DNA of 64,000 bases from TMP-86 sp044226865 (GTDB lineage: Bacteria; Pseudomonadota; Gammaproteobacteria; Steroidobacterales; Steroidobacteraceae). This document shows positions 17,687 through 26,956 of this stretch, one piece after another; position 1 is the stretch's first letter; every line of letters starts with the position of its first letter. The DNA lies in contig JBGAGE010000001.1 of assembly GCA_044226865.1 (NCBI GenBank), forward strand, positions 496,001 to 560,000. Direction: 5' to 3'. Under the pieces are notes generated by a model, which saw only the letters and a program-made list of their open reading frames with translations, had not been told where the DNA came from and did no database searches. The translations under genes were made by a program, and so were the position numbers.

Positions 17687-18121
17687 GTGATCAAGGCAAG
17701 AGCAGCCGATGAAGGGGTGATGGTCGACGTGCTTCCGTGGAAAGAATTTCCCGCCGCTTACCACACCGGCGGGCTAGAGTGGAAACTACTGCATATCGCA
17801 CCGGAAGCGCCCGCATGGACAGTGCTGTTTCGAGCCACCAAGGATGTCACCGCACGCCCGCATATCCATCACGGTCCGGCCTACGTATATCAGTACGCGG
17901 GTGAAACGCTACTGCACGGCCAGACAATCAATGGCACTGCCTTCGGCTATGAGGCATCGGGCGCCAACCACGAAGCAACGTGCTTCAGGAAGGGGACTGA
18001 GTTCTTCATGATGATGTTCGGCCCACTGGAGTTCGAGTCGGAGCAAGGCGAACGGGTCATCATGACTTGGCAGGATGCCCAGAAGCTGTGGGCCGAGCAG
18101 ACCGGAGCAGGAAGCGGCTGA
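17687..18121 (+). CDS. Cupin-domain protein
   Basis: A 144-aa single-domain cupin. PHIHHGPAYVYQYAGETLLHG (about 50-70) resembles cupin motif 1 with its metal-binding histidines, and the TEFFMMMFGPLEF stretch forms the later strands. The start is a GTG at 17687 with AGGAGA seven bases upstream. Small metal cupins include Dke1-type diketone and dihydroxyacetophenone dioxygenases as well as non-enzymatic sugar or sensor proteins. Its place between a TonB receptor and oxidative catabolic genes favours a cytoplasmic dioxygenase or isomerase, but the reaction cannot be named. Confidence 0.75.
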   Translation: MIKARAADEGVMVDVLPWKEFPAAYHTGGLEWKLLHIAPEAPAWTVLFRATKDVTARPHIHHGPAYVYQYAGETLLHGQTINGTAFGYEASGANHEATCFRKGTEFFMMMFGPLEFESEQGERVIMTWQDAQKLWAEQTGAGSG

Positions 18122-18211
18122 CGCGGATTTCCGCTGAGTGCTCGGTCGCATGCACCTGAGCAGAGCTTGACTGGATTTTCATCGATCAGAATCAATAACG
18201 AGGGGAACACT

Positions 18212-18907
18212 GTGACTGTGCTAATCGTACTTTCGTCGCACGATCAATTCGGAAGCACAGGCCGGAAGACAGGAACCTGGCTCGAGGAATTGTTGCGTCC
18301 GTATTACTACCTCGTTGATCAGGGTATCGCGGTTGAAATGGTCACGCCGAAGGGTGGAGTGGCGCCCATCGATCCATTGAGCGTCGACGCGTTCAAAGAG
18401 GATCCGCTATACGCGAGGTACCAAAGCGACACGCAACTCTTGGCGAAGCTCCGTAGCTGCAAGCGGTTGGCAGATGTTTGCCTAGCCGAATACGCGGCGC
18501 TGATTTATCCAGGCGGTCATGGCCCCCTATGGGATCTACGAAGCGATATGGATTCCATTCGCGCCATTGAATCATTCATGCGCGCGGGCAAGCCTGTGGG
18601 CACCATTTGTCATGCCGGCTGTGTGTTATTGGATGCCAAGGCGGCCGACGGCTCTCCGCTCGTTCGTCGTAGAAATCTGACTGCATTCAGCGATGCCGAA
18701 GAGATTGCTGTGGGTTTCGACAAGGACGTTCCTTACGTGGTGGAGAACGAGCTAGTGGTGCGTGGCGCCAGCTATTCGAAAGCGGCAGACTGGCACGAGC
18801 ACGTCGTCATCGATGGGCAATTGATTACCGGGCAGAACCCTGCATCTGCACTTGGCGTGGCCAAGGTCATCCAAGGTATGTTGCGGGAAAGCGCCAGGCG
18901 GCACTAG
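18212..18907 (+). CDS. DJ-1/PfpI (class I glutamine amidotransferase-like) protein
   Basis: A 231-aa protein from a GTG at 18212, chosen because AGGGG lies six bases upstream; an open frame also extends to 18167 without a ribosome site. The flavodoxin-like fold is shown by TVLIVLSSHD at the N-terminus, YAALIYPGGHGPLWDL around 115, and the nucleophile elbow GTICHAGC with Cys133. The C-terminal ITGQNPASALGVAK is typical of Hsp31/YajL/PfpI relatives. Members act as glyoxalase III, deglycase-like or hydratase enzymes. The group with GGHGPLWDL resembles Hsp31-type glyoxalases. Here it may remove reactive aldehydes produced by the quinoproteins, which is inference. Confidence 0.85.
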   Translation: MTVLIVLSSHDQFGSTGRKTGTWLEELLRPYYYLVDQGIAVEMVTPKGGVAPIDPLSVDAFKEDPLYARYQSDTQLLAKLRSCKRLADVCLAEYAALIYPGGHGPLWDLRSDMDSIRAIESFMRAGKPVGTICHAGCVLLDAKAADGSPLVRRRNLTAFSDAEEIAVGFDKDVPYVVENELVVRGASYSKAADWHEHVVIDGQLITGQNPASALGVAKVIQGMLRESARRH

Positions 18908-18935
18908 GTTTTTAGCGATCCGTTGAGCCGATCAG

Positions 18936-21041
18936 TTGAAACAAGGCATCTCGCACCTGCGGTGGTCATCATTCTGGGAGATCGTGTTGCGCATTAGTCT
19001 TGGGTTTTTGGTGCAAAGCGGAGCTCGACTCGCCGCACTTTTTGCTCTTTTGAATTCGGGTGTAATCCTGGCCTCCGATTCGGACAGTGAGTGGCGCCTG
19101 ATTGGGCGCAACGCAGACCAGCATCACTATGCTCCGCTCAAGGAGATCACCGATCAAAACGTAAAAAGACTCGGGCTTTTGTGGTCGACGGAGTTGCCGA
19201 CGAAGGACGGTCTGGTTGGGGTTCCGCTCGTTGCAGAGGGGGTAATCTACCAGAGTGGATCGCAAGCACGCGTCTACGCGAATGACCTTAAGTCCGGAAA
19301 GCTCCTCTGGACGTTCGATCCACAGGTGAAGCCGCCTGCCGGAAGAGTCATTGCGTTTTGGGGAAACCGTGTGAATCGAGGCTTGGCCCTATGGGAGGAT
19401 TACCTCTATGTCGGAACCGGTGATTGCCGCCTGATCGCAGTCGATCGCCGGAAAGGAACCAAGGCCTGGGAAGCTCAAGCCTGTGATCCTGCGCGTGGCT
19501 ACACGATTACTGGTGCGCCCCGTGTCGGTGACGGGAAGGTCTTTATCGGTAACGCCAACGCAGATACGGGGGCCAATCGCGGATACGCCGATGCCTATGA
19601 TGCCCGAACGGGTAAGCAACTATGGCGCTTCTACACGATTCCCGGCGATCCTGGGAAGGGCTTCGAGAACGATGCGATGGCGCGCGCTGCCAAGACTTGG
19701 GGAAAAGAATACTGGAAGCGCGTCGGCGGCGGATCGGTTTGGGATGCGATTACCTACGATCCGGAACTCAAACAAGTGTATATCGGGACGGATGGCGCTG
19801 CGCCGGGCAATCCGGATGATCGAGCCTCTGAAGGCGGAGATGAATTGTTCACTACGAGCATCATCGCCTTAGATGCGGAGACCGGGCGATACATTTGGCA
19901 TTTCCAGACCACGCCACACGATGGCTGGAATTACGATGCAACCATGCACATCATGATGGGCGAACTGACCATTCGCAATTCACGACGTCGCGTCGTGATG
20001 GAGGCCCCAAAGAATGGCTTCTTCTACGTTCTTGATGCAAAGAGCGGCAAGTTGCTGACGGTCAATAATTTCGTGCCGGTCACTTGGGCATCGGGAGTCG
20101 ACCTTGCTACGGGACGCCCAAAGGTCATCCCAAGTGCGGAGTGGTGGCGGTTCAAGGAGCCGACCGTGGTAGTTCCCACTGTGCTGGGAGCTCACAACTG
20201 GCAGCCGATGAGCTTTAGCCCGCTGACGGGACTTGTCTACATACCGACCATGGAACAGCCCATGAAGATGTCGCGAGGTTCAGGCGACGGACTGGTGGGC
20301 GGCGCCGAGGTGGATTTCTACAACGCATTGAAGGACCCGAAGCAGTTCAAGGGCGGACTTGTGGCCTATGACCCCGTTAAGGCTAAGGTGATCTGGCGGC
20401 ACGATGTGGGTCCGCCACAAAACGGCGGCGTCCTTTCGACCGCGGGCAATGTGGTCTTTCAGGGTACCAGCGCAGGATTTTTACGCGCGTATCGTGCGAA
20501 CGATGGGAAGCCGCTGTGGGAGTTTCGCAGCGATGGCGGCTTTTACGCGGCGCCCATCTCGGTTCAAGTGGATGGCAAGCAGATGGTGATCGTGCCCAGT
20601 GGCTCTGGGACCTCATCTTCGGTCATTACATACGCAAAGATGGGTGGCGTCACTCATGGTCCCTCCCGATTGCTGGCATTTGCGCTGGGCGAACACGCAG
20701 TGCTTCCACCGGCAGCGTCGACGTATGTTGAAAGGATGGCGAAACCTGCCGTCTTAAAGCCCGACTCCAAGTTGGTCGACCATGGCCGACAACTTTACTA
20801 CGCATCCGGCTGCGATCTTTGTCATGGTTTCGAGGCCATCGGCCCCGAAGGAGGAAGTGTTCCCGACTTACGACGATCGACTGCAGTCACTTCGAATGAC
20901 TTTGCAGCAATCGTAATCGGCGGGCTCCGCGCGCAGAAGGGCATGCCTTCTTTCGCCGGCAAGATCCAGGTTGAGCAGCTCGATGCGCTTCGTGCCTTTA
21001 TCGTAGACCAGGCGTGGGCCGAATTTGAAAGGAAGCACTAG
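18936..21041 (+). CDS. PQQ-dependent quinohemoprotein alcohol dehydrogenase with C-terminal cytochrome c
   Basis: Up to 701 aa. The start is uncertain: TTG 18936, or GTG 18984 / TTG 18987, the last having GGGAG six bases upstream. All give a signal peptide ending near ILASDSD. The eight-bladed PQQ propeller spans about 50-570 with repeated tryptophan-docking strands (GKLLWTF, GKQLWRFY, GRYIWHF, GKPLWEF). The C-terminal cytochrome c domain has CDLCH at 626-630 and a Met in KGMPSF. The Cys-Cys ring found in most type II enzymes is replaced by FWGNRVNRG. The usual catalytic Asp is Asn332 (W-N-Y-D), with Asp334 at the position associated with lanthanide binding. It is periplasmic; the substrate is unknown. 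Confidence 0.85.
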   Translation: MKQGISHLRWSSFWEIVLRISLGFLVQSGARLAALFALLNSGVILASDSDSEWRLIGRNADQHHYAPLKEITDQNVKRLGLLWSTELPTKDGLVGVPLVAEGVIYQSGSQARVYANDLKSGKLLWTFDPQVKPPAGRVIAFWGNRVNRGLALWEDYLYVGTGDCRLIAVDRRKGTKAWEAQACDPARGYTITGAPRVGDGKVFIGNANADTGANRGYADAYDARTGKQLWRFYTIPGDPGKGFENDAMARAAKTWGKEYWKRVGGGSVWDAITYDPELKQVYIGTDGAAPGNPDDRASEGGDELFTTSIIALDAETGRYIWHFQTTPHDGWNYDATMHIMMGELTIRNSRRRVVMEAPKNGFFYVLDAKSGKLLTVNNFVPVTWASGVDLATGRPKVIPSAEWWRFKEPTVVVPTVLGAHNWQPMSFSPLTGLVYIPTMEQPMKMSRGSGDGLVGGAEVDFYNALKDPKQFKGGLVAYDPVKAKVIWRHDVGPPQNGGVLSTAGNVVFQGTSAGFLRAYRANDGKPLWEFRSDGGFYAAPISVQVDGKQMVIVPSGSGTSSSVITYAKMGGVTHGPSRLLAFALGEHAVLPPAASTYVERMAKPAVLKPDSKLVDHGRQLYYASGCDLCHGFEAIGPEGGSVPDLRRSTAVTSNDFAAIVIGGLRAQKGMPSFAGKIQVEQLDALRAFIVDQAWAEFERKH

Positions 21042-21065
21042 CCATTCCTAGGTCGGGTAGGGCAT

Positions 21066-22106
21066 ATGTTCCTAAGAAACACTTGGTATGTCGCGGCGTG
21101 GGACTTCGAGATTCCTCGTGATGGGCTCTTCTCGCGCCGACTTCTCGGGGAGACCATTCTGTTCTACCGGACTACCGACGGAACGGTGATCGCTCTTGAT
21201 AATCGTTGCAGCCACCGACAAGCGCCCCTGTCGTCGGGTCGCAAAGAAAACGACGATATACGATGCCTTTATCACGGCCTGAAATTCGACAAGACCGGTC
21301 AGTGTGTCGAAATTCCGGGGCAGCGCGCTTTGCCTCGTAGCCTGAAGATTCGATCCTATCCGGTGGTAGAGAAGACCCGGTGGGTATGGGTTTGGATGGG
21401 AGATCCCAAATTGGCTGACCCAGGGATGATTCCCGAGACCACGGCGCTCGATCATCCGGAGTGGCGAATGAAGCCCGGCTATATGCATTACAACGCCAAT
21501 TACCTTCTTATTTCCGACAATTTGCTTGATTTCTCGCATTTGTCATACGTCCATTCCGACACTTTGGGTGGCACGCAGCAGATTGCCGAGGTGAAGCCGA
21601 CGCTGGAAAGGCTAAATGGAGGCGTGCGTTTAACTAGGCGGGTGACCAACACCGTTGTCGCGCCCTACCAGGCTCGTTATGCAAATTTCCGGGGGCCGGT
21701 GAATCGTTATTGGATCTACGAGTTCATGGTGCCCGGGGTCCTGCTCATGGATTCTGGAGCGGATGATGCGGATCCGAACAGTGGCAGTAATGGCCTGAGA
21801 TTCAAGAGTTGCCAAGCACTTACTCCGGAATCCGAATCAACTACGCACTATTTCTTCATGCAAGCACATGCGTTTGCACTCGACGACCCAAGCGTCACTG
21901 AATCCATTTTCAACAGCGTCGTGGCGGCCTTTAACGAAGATAAGGTCATGATCGAGTCGCAGCAGCAGCTAATCGACAGTTCAAATCCGAAGGAGTTTGT
22001 CGCATTGCGCTCCGATTCGGCGCTTTCGCATTTCAGAGAACTCGTGTCGGCGCGGATCGCTCAGGAGTCTGCGGTTCTTATGGGGTCGACAGCAGAGGGT
22101 GGATGA
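21066..22106 (+). CDS. Rieske non-heme iron oxygenase, VanA-like oxygenase component
   Basis: A 346-aa Rieske oxygenase of VanA size. The [2Fe-2S] ligands are CSH (Cys48, His50) and CLYHG (Cys67, His70). The catalytic mononuclear iron motif is seen in NLLDFSHLSYVHSDTLGG, with two histidines five residues apart and an Asp expected near the C-terminus. VanA-like enzymes O-demethylate vanillate and related methoxy-aromatics, releasing formaldehyde. No ferredoxin reductase (VanB-type) gene is present in the window, so electrons must come from elsewhere. It lies 24 bp after the quinohemoprotein and 105 bp before the LigM-like gene, so two mechanistically different demethylases stand side by side. 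Confidence 0.88.
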   Translation: MFLRNTWYVAAWDFEIPRDGLFSRRLLGETILFYRTTDGTVIALDNRCSHRQAPLSSGRKENDDIRCLYHGLKFDKTGQCVEIPGQRALPRSLKIRSYPVVEKTRWVWVWMGDPKLADPGMIPETTALDHPEWRMKPGYMHYNANYLLISDNLLDFSHLSYVHSDTLGGTQQIAEVKPTLERLNGGVRLTRRVTNTVVAPYQARYANFRGPVNRYWIYEFMVPGVLLMDSGADDADPNSGSNGLRFKSCQALTPESESTTHYFFMQAHAFALDDPSVTESIFNSVVAAFNEDKVMIESQQQLIDSSNPKEFVALRSDSALSHFRELVSARIAQESAVLMGSTAEGG

Positions 22107-22211
22107 GCATCCTTAATTGCCGCGCGACCTCGTCTTCATTACTGATTGTACGTGTTATCAACAAACTAAATCGCCTGCATATCGTCTGGCGCACACGCGA
22201 TAAGGAGCTTT

Positions 22212-23618
22212 ATGAGTTCTCGAAATCTTTCTGAAGTGCTGTCTGCCGCTGGCAATACGGTGAAGCTCCTGCGCAATTCGCAGCTCGGCGCATACGTCTA
22301 CCCGGTGGTGGCACCTGAATTCTCCAACTGGCGAAGCGAGCAGTGGGCGTGGCAGCACGGCGCTGTTCTGTTCGACCAAACACATCACATGGTGAACCTG
22401 TATTTGCGGGGCAGGGATGCGCTCAAGCTTTTGTCGGATACGGCCATCAACTCGATGGCGGGATTCAGCGTCAACAAGGCCAAGCAATACGTTCCCACCA
22501 CGCCCTACGGGCACGTCATCGGCGATGGCATCATTTTCCATCTGGCGCCCGAGGAGTTCGTCTATGTGGGTCGCGCGCCGGCCTCCAACTGGTTGCGTTT
22601 CCAGGCCGCCACAGGCGGCTACGACGTGAAGGTCGAGCTCGACGACCGCTCGCCGATGCGGCCCATGGGCAAGCCCGTCACGCGGTCCGTATGGCGATTC
22701 CAGATCCAGGGTCCGAATGCCTGGGCGGTAATCGAGAAGCTCAACGGCGGCCCGCTCGAGCAGCTCAAGTTCTTCAACATGTCGACCATGAAAATTGCCG
22801 GCAAGACAGTGCGCACGCTGCGTCATGGCATGTCAGGTGCGCCAGGCCTCGAGATTTGGGGGCCGTACGCCGAGCAGGAGGAGATCCGCGCGGCCATCCT
22901 CGAAGCGGGCAAGGATTTTGGCCTGCTTCCTTGTGGTAGCCGCGCCTACCCGTCGAACACATTGGAATCGGGCTGGATTCCCTCACCGCTACCAGCGATC
23001 TATACCGGTGAGAAGCTCGAGGCCTACCGGCGGTGGCTGGGTGCGGACAGCTACGAAGCCACCGGCTCGATCGGTGGCAGCTTCGTCTCGGATAACGTCG
23101 AGGACTACTACGTCAACCCCTGGGAGATCGGCTACGGGTCGTTCGTTAAGTTCGACCACGAGTTTCACGGGCGCGAGGCGCTGCAGAACCTCAATCCGGA
23201 AAAGCAGCGCAAGAAGGTCACGCTCGCGTGGAATCCACAGGACATGACAAAAATCATGTCCTCGCTGTTCAATCCGGACGGCGAGCAGTACAAGTTTTTC
23301 GATGTGCCCCTGGCCAACTATGCCTCTTCTAACTACGACCGCGTGGTCGATGCCGGTGGGCGGACGGTGGGCGTGTCGATGTTCACGGGCTACAGCTACC
23401 ACGAGAAGCAGGCTCTCTCGCTGGCCACGATCGACCCGACGATTGCCGTCGGCACCGAGCTCAAAGTAGTGTGGGGCGAGGAGGGTGGCGGCACGAAGAA
23501 GACGACCGTGGAACCGCACAAACAGATCGAAGTGCGCGCCATCGTGAGTCCGGTTCCTTACAGCCGCGTCGCGCGCGAGACGTACAAAGAAGGGTGGCGC
23601 ACCGGCGCGCCGACGTGA
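22212..23618 (+). CDS. ligM: Tetrahydrofolate-dependent aryl-O-demethylase, LigM-like
   Basis: A 468-aa protein very close to Sphingobium LigM along its whole length (LRNSQLGAYVYPVVAPEFSNW, INSMAGFSVNKAKQYV, GSRAYPSNTLESGWIPSP). LigM transfers the methyl group of vanillate or 3-O-methylgallate to tetrahydrofolate in the cytoplasm. Residues corresponding to those recalled as important in LigM are kept: Tyr30, Arg121 and Tyr246, each one position before LigM numbering. An AAGGAG site precedes the ATG. Base composition is visibly richer in G+C than both neighbours, suggesting separate acquisition. No folate-recycling partners (metF- or formyl-THF-type genes) are in the window. The symbol is by sequence resemblance as I recall it. 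Confidence 0.88.
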   Translation: MSSRNLSEVLSAAGNTVKLLRNSQLGAYVYPVVAPEFSNWRSEQWAWQHGAVLFDQTHHMVNLYLRGRDALKLLSDTAINSMAGFSVNKAKQYVPTTPYGHVIGDGIIFHLAPEEFVYVGRAPASNWLRFQAATGGYDVKVELDDRSPMRPMGKPVTRSVWRFQIQGPNAWAVIEKLNGGPLEQLKFFNMSTMKIAGKTVRTLRHGMSGAPGLEIWGPYAEQEEIRAAILEAGKDFGLLPCGSRAYPSNTLESGWIPSPLPAIYTGEKLEAYRRWLGADSYEATGSIGGSFVSDNVEDYYVNPWEIGYGSFVKFDHEFHGREALQNLNPEKQRKKVTLAWNPQDMTKIMSSLFNPDGEQYKFFDVPLANYASSNYDRVVDAGGRTVGVSMFTGYSYHEKQALSLATIDPTIAVGTELKVVWGEEGGGTKKTTVEPHKQIEVRAIVSPVPYSRVARETYKEGWRTGAPT

Positions 23619-23694
23619 AAGGGGCCGGCCCAGCAGGACCGGCGGACGTGCGTGGATTCATTAGGGGTGTGGTGATACTCAGGAGAGCCAGTAA

Positions 23695-26322
23695 ATGAAG
23701 AAGCGGGGGGTGATCGGCGCGGTCGGTTGTCTGTTCACCTTCATGCTATGCGGCTTTTCAATTGGGGCCGAACCATCAGCGCCGATGCAGGATCTCCAAG
23801 AGGTCAGCATTGAATGCTGGATGAAGTTAATGAAGATCTATAGTTTAGATTTTCCAGATGTTCCACGAATGTTGAACGATGCGTCGCCGGAACAGCGCGC
23901 CGACATGATGTCAAACTGCAGAAACTCGCCCCCCGATGAACAAATAGGAGCGGTCGCCGCATCGCGCGGCAAAACTCTTTTCAAGAGTATGGGATGTACC
24001 TCGTGTCATGGGAGCGATGCGCGGGGAGGAGATCGCGGGCCTGATCTATTGCGTTCGCAGGCGCTCGCTCGAGATAAAAATGGTGAAGCGATCGGGGAGG
24101 TGATTTTGAAGGGACGGCCGGGAACGTCTATGCCCGCCTTTTCGCTGCAAGATGCAGAGGTGGTCGATCTTGCTGCATTTCTGCACGATCAGCGCGAATT
24201 ACTCTCGTCTGATAAATCAAAATCCTCGCGTTCAACCTTTATTGGAAGGAGGGGCGCAGGGAGAGCCTTTTTCGATCGGCAGTGCGCCCGCTGTCATACC
24301 GCAGAGTCCGCGATGTCAGGAATCGCAAATCGATATTCGGACGGCAAGGAGCTCCAGAACCGTTGGTTGATTCCTCAAGACGCTTCGCTTTCGGCCACGA
24401 TTACCAATTCTCGCGGAGAACGGGTCCAGGGCCGGGTGTTGAAAGTAGATGAGTTCCGAGTCTTTGTGCTGCTATCGGACGGAACTCGGCGGTCGTTCAA
24501 CCGCCAAGACAGCACCGTGGACGTGAAGATCATCGATCCGATCTCCGCGCATCGCGTATTGCTGGGAGTGTATACGGATCAGGATATTCGTGACGTCACC
24601 GCATACTTATCCACTGTGAGGCCTGTTTCTCCCACGCGTAGCGAGCCAAATGGGGCCGTTGTAAAAGTGGGGTCCGACGAGCTAGCAGATCAATCACCCG
24701 TGAATATTCGCCATGAGTTGCCACCGGCAGCGATTCTCAACCCGAGAGTTGGGGAGTGGCCCACATATTCGGGGGATTACAGCGGACGTCGCTATAGTCG
24801 CCTTAGCGCGATCAATCAATCGAACGTTGCGTCGCTCACTCTTGCTTGGGCTACCCGGCTGACGGCTGGAAGGCGTGATGCTGGATCTCATCCACTCATT
24901 GTTGCCGGCGAGGGGCCAGGAGCGCGCTCAGATTCTGCTGCAACCCAGGTGCGGGGCGGGGTGCTTTCAGTCGACGGCATTCTTTACCTGTCCACTCCTG
25001 ACAACGCGTGGGCAGTCGATGCGAGTACAGGCGATACCTTGTGGCACTTCCTCTGGAAGACTCGCGGCGCGCCGCGGTCAGGAAACCGGGGGCTGGGCAT
25101 GTGGAAGCGAAACTTGTATCTCTCGACTCCGGACAACTTTCTGGTAGCAATCGATGCAGTCACCGGGCATGAGCGTTGGCATGTCGAGATTGCCGATATC
25201 AAGCAGGAGTATTTCTCGTCTTCGTCCGCTCCGATCGTGGTTGGAAACCACGTTTTGGTAGGAAGTGCCAACACGCAGAATTCCACAGGCTTCCTAAAGT
25301 CTTTTGATGCGGATACAGGCAAGCTCCAGTGGGTCCACTACAGTGTTCCCCTGAATAAGGGGGATCCGGGGGCGGAGACCTGGAAGGACTTGGAGGCGGC
25401 GCGGCGTGGTGGTGGGATGGTGTGGATCCCTGGCTCCTTCGATCCCGAGACCAATTTGTACATTTACGGAACCGGAAATCCGACGCCATCGTATTTTGCG
25501 AAGGAAAGGGGAGACAGAGCGGCTCTTTTCACCTGCGCGATTATCGCGGTGAACGTTGAGACAGGAAGGATGGTGTGGAATTACCAGGTGTCTCCCAACG
25601 ATACCCACGATTGGGACGCCGGACTGACTCCGGTTCTCGCTGATATCAAAATTGACGACACTCTGCGAAAGGTGGCGCTCATAACCGCTCGCAATGGCTA
25701 TTTCTTCGTGATTGATAGGGTTAGTGGCGAGCACCTCTTGACTAGCAAGTTCTCGCGTACGGCGAATTGGGCGCAATCGAGGTTGAATCGATTGGGTCAG
25801 CCAGTTCGAAATCCATTAAAGGATATTCATCTTGCTGGGGTCCTGGTTTCACCAGCAAACGAAGGTGCGGCAAACTGGATGCCGGGTAGCTATAGCCCGG
25901 ATTATGGTCTCCTGTATGTGCCGACCGCTGAGTCATATTCGATGTATTACCAAATTGAACCGGACCGGACTGGAGTGAACTCGGAGTCTGGCAAACAAGA
26001 GATGCTCCTGGATGCGGATTCCAATCTGACGGCCATCGACCCAATTACGGGTCGAATTGCTTGGCAAGTTCAGTATCCTTCGCGCGGCTCGCTTGCCGGC
26101 GGAGTTTTGACCACAGCGGGGCGGCTACTTTTTTCCGGCGATACAGGCGGCAGTTTCGTTGCTCGAGATCCGGCATCGGGTACACCGATTTGGCAGACGC
26201 GGCTAGCCGCCGTCGTGTCCAATGCGCCGGAAACTTACTCGATAGATCAGCGCCAGTACATCTTGGTTGCGGCGGCGGATATGTTGTATGCATTTACACT
26301 TCCGGTTCCAATTTCCCATTAG
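23695..26322 (+). CDS. Diheme cytochrome c - PQQ dehydrogenase fusion
   Basis: An 875-aa exported protein. A signal peptide (about 1-25) is followed by a first cytochrome c domain (CTSCH 101-105, Met in GTSMPAF). A second follows (CARCH 197-201) with an inserted beta region (RGERVQGRVLKVDEFRVFVLLSDG). From about 330 to 870 there is a PQQ propeller (GDTLWHF, GHERWHVE, GRMVWNYQ, GTPIWQTR). The second heme domain has no clear axial Met where the free cytochrome at 33895 has TPMPSF. The active-site strand reads THDWDAG with Asp639 and Asp641, the Asp-x-Asp pattern linked to lanthanide use. The Cys-Cys ring is absent (PRSGNRG). It resembles a fused version of the gene pair at 33895/34767. The substrate is unknown. 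Confidence 0.85.
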   Translation: MKKRGVIGAVGCLFTFMLCGFSIGAEPSAPMQDLQEVSIECWMKLMKIYSLDFPDVPRMLNDASPEQRADMMSNCRNSPPDEQIGAVAASRGKTLFKSMGCTSCHGSDARGGDRGPDLLRSQALARDKNGEAIGEVILKGRPGTSMPAFSLQDAEVVDLAAFLHDQRELLSSDKSKSSRSTFIGRRGAGRAFFDRQCARCHTAESAMSGIANRYSDGKELQNRWLIPQDASLSATITNSRGERVQGRVLKVDEFRVFVLLSDGTRRSFNRQDSTVDVKIIDPISAHRVLLGVYTDQDIRDVTAYLSTVRPVSPTRSEPNGAVVKVGSDELADQSPVNIRHELPPAAILNPRVGEWPTYSGDYSGRRYSRLSAINQSNVASLTLAWATRLTAGRRDAGSHPLIVAGEGPGARSDSAATQVRGGVLSVDGILYLSTPDNAWAVDASTGDTLWHFLWKTRGAPRSGNRGLGMWKRNLYLSTPDNFLVAIDAVTGHERWHVEIADIKQEYFSSSSAPIVVGNHVLVGSANTQNSTGFLKSFDADTGKLQWVHYSVPLNKGDPGAETWKDLEAARRGGGMVWIPGSFDPETNLYIYGTGNPTPSYFAKERGDRAALFTCAIIAVNVETGRMVWNYQVSPNDTHDWDAGLTPVLADIKIDDTLRKVALITARNGYFFVIDRVSGEHLLTSKFSRTANWAQSRLNRLGQPVRNPLKDIHLAGVLVSPANEGAANWMPGSYSPDYGLLYVPTAESYSMYYQIEPDRTGVNSESGKQEMLLDADSNLTAIDPITGRIAWQVQYPSRGSLAGGVLTTAGRLLFSGDTGGSFVARDPASGTPIWQTRLAAVVSNAPETYSIDQRQYILVAAADMLYAFTLPVPISH

Positions 26323-26696
26323 GACTCTATTGCGCGCGGGAGATTTTTGCCGACAGGGAGCCTTTCGCTTCCACGGCCACGCCTTTTGGGACTGCGCGTA
26401 CGGCGCGTGAGGCATTATTGGGGGGGGGGCGTTTTAGACGAATTCAGGACGCCCTTTATGCGCAATTGCTGCCCATGAAAGGAGGCCGATTGCTGCGCGA
26501 CTTCGAGATCAAGAGCTGATGCTCAGGCAATCCAGGCAATTGCATTCATGGCTTCTAAGTTCAGATAAGAAAGGTAGGTACGAGAGCGCGGCGCGAGTTC
26601 CTGAGCAGCGCAGGCCAAACGGTCTTATATAGCGAGCCTTCCTAGCCGATCAGTTGGGCGTCGCAAGCTAGGCTCGAGGAATCCGTCGGTCACGAT
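26323..26696. other. Intergenic stretch next to element boundary, no gene seen
   Basis: No recognisable gene is present. A G10 run lies at 26420-26429. The segment ends at the paired TGAGTCACC boxes of the tRNA-associated boundary, so it is probably the terminal non-coding part of the left-hand element. Confidence 0.4.
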
Positions 26697-26818
<122 letters not shown>

Positions 26819-26956
26819 ATCGGCCTGAAAATACATCACCGATCCGCAGTTGGCGCGTGGCTGTCGTTTTCCGACGAACCGTGCCCCTCGGCCGATATAC
26901 GCGTTGCAAATAGTGACCTGCAAGTTGAGCGGTTCCGGCGGCGCCTCTCGTTGCGT

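Noticed and set aside
26420..26429. G10 run as a second phase-variable switch
   Set aside because: No start codon or gene follows within a sensible distance; it lies in non-coding DNA near the element boundary.
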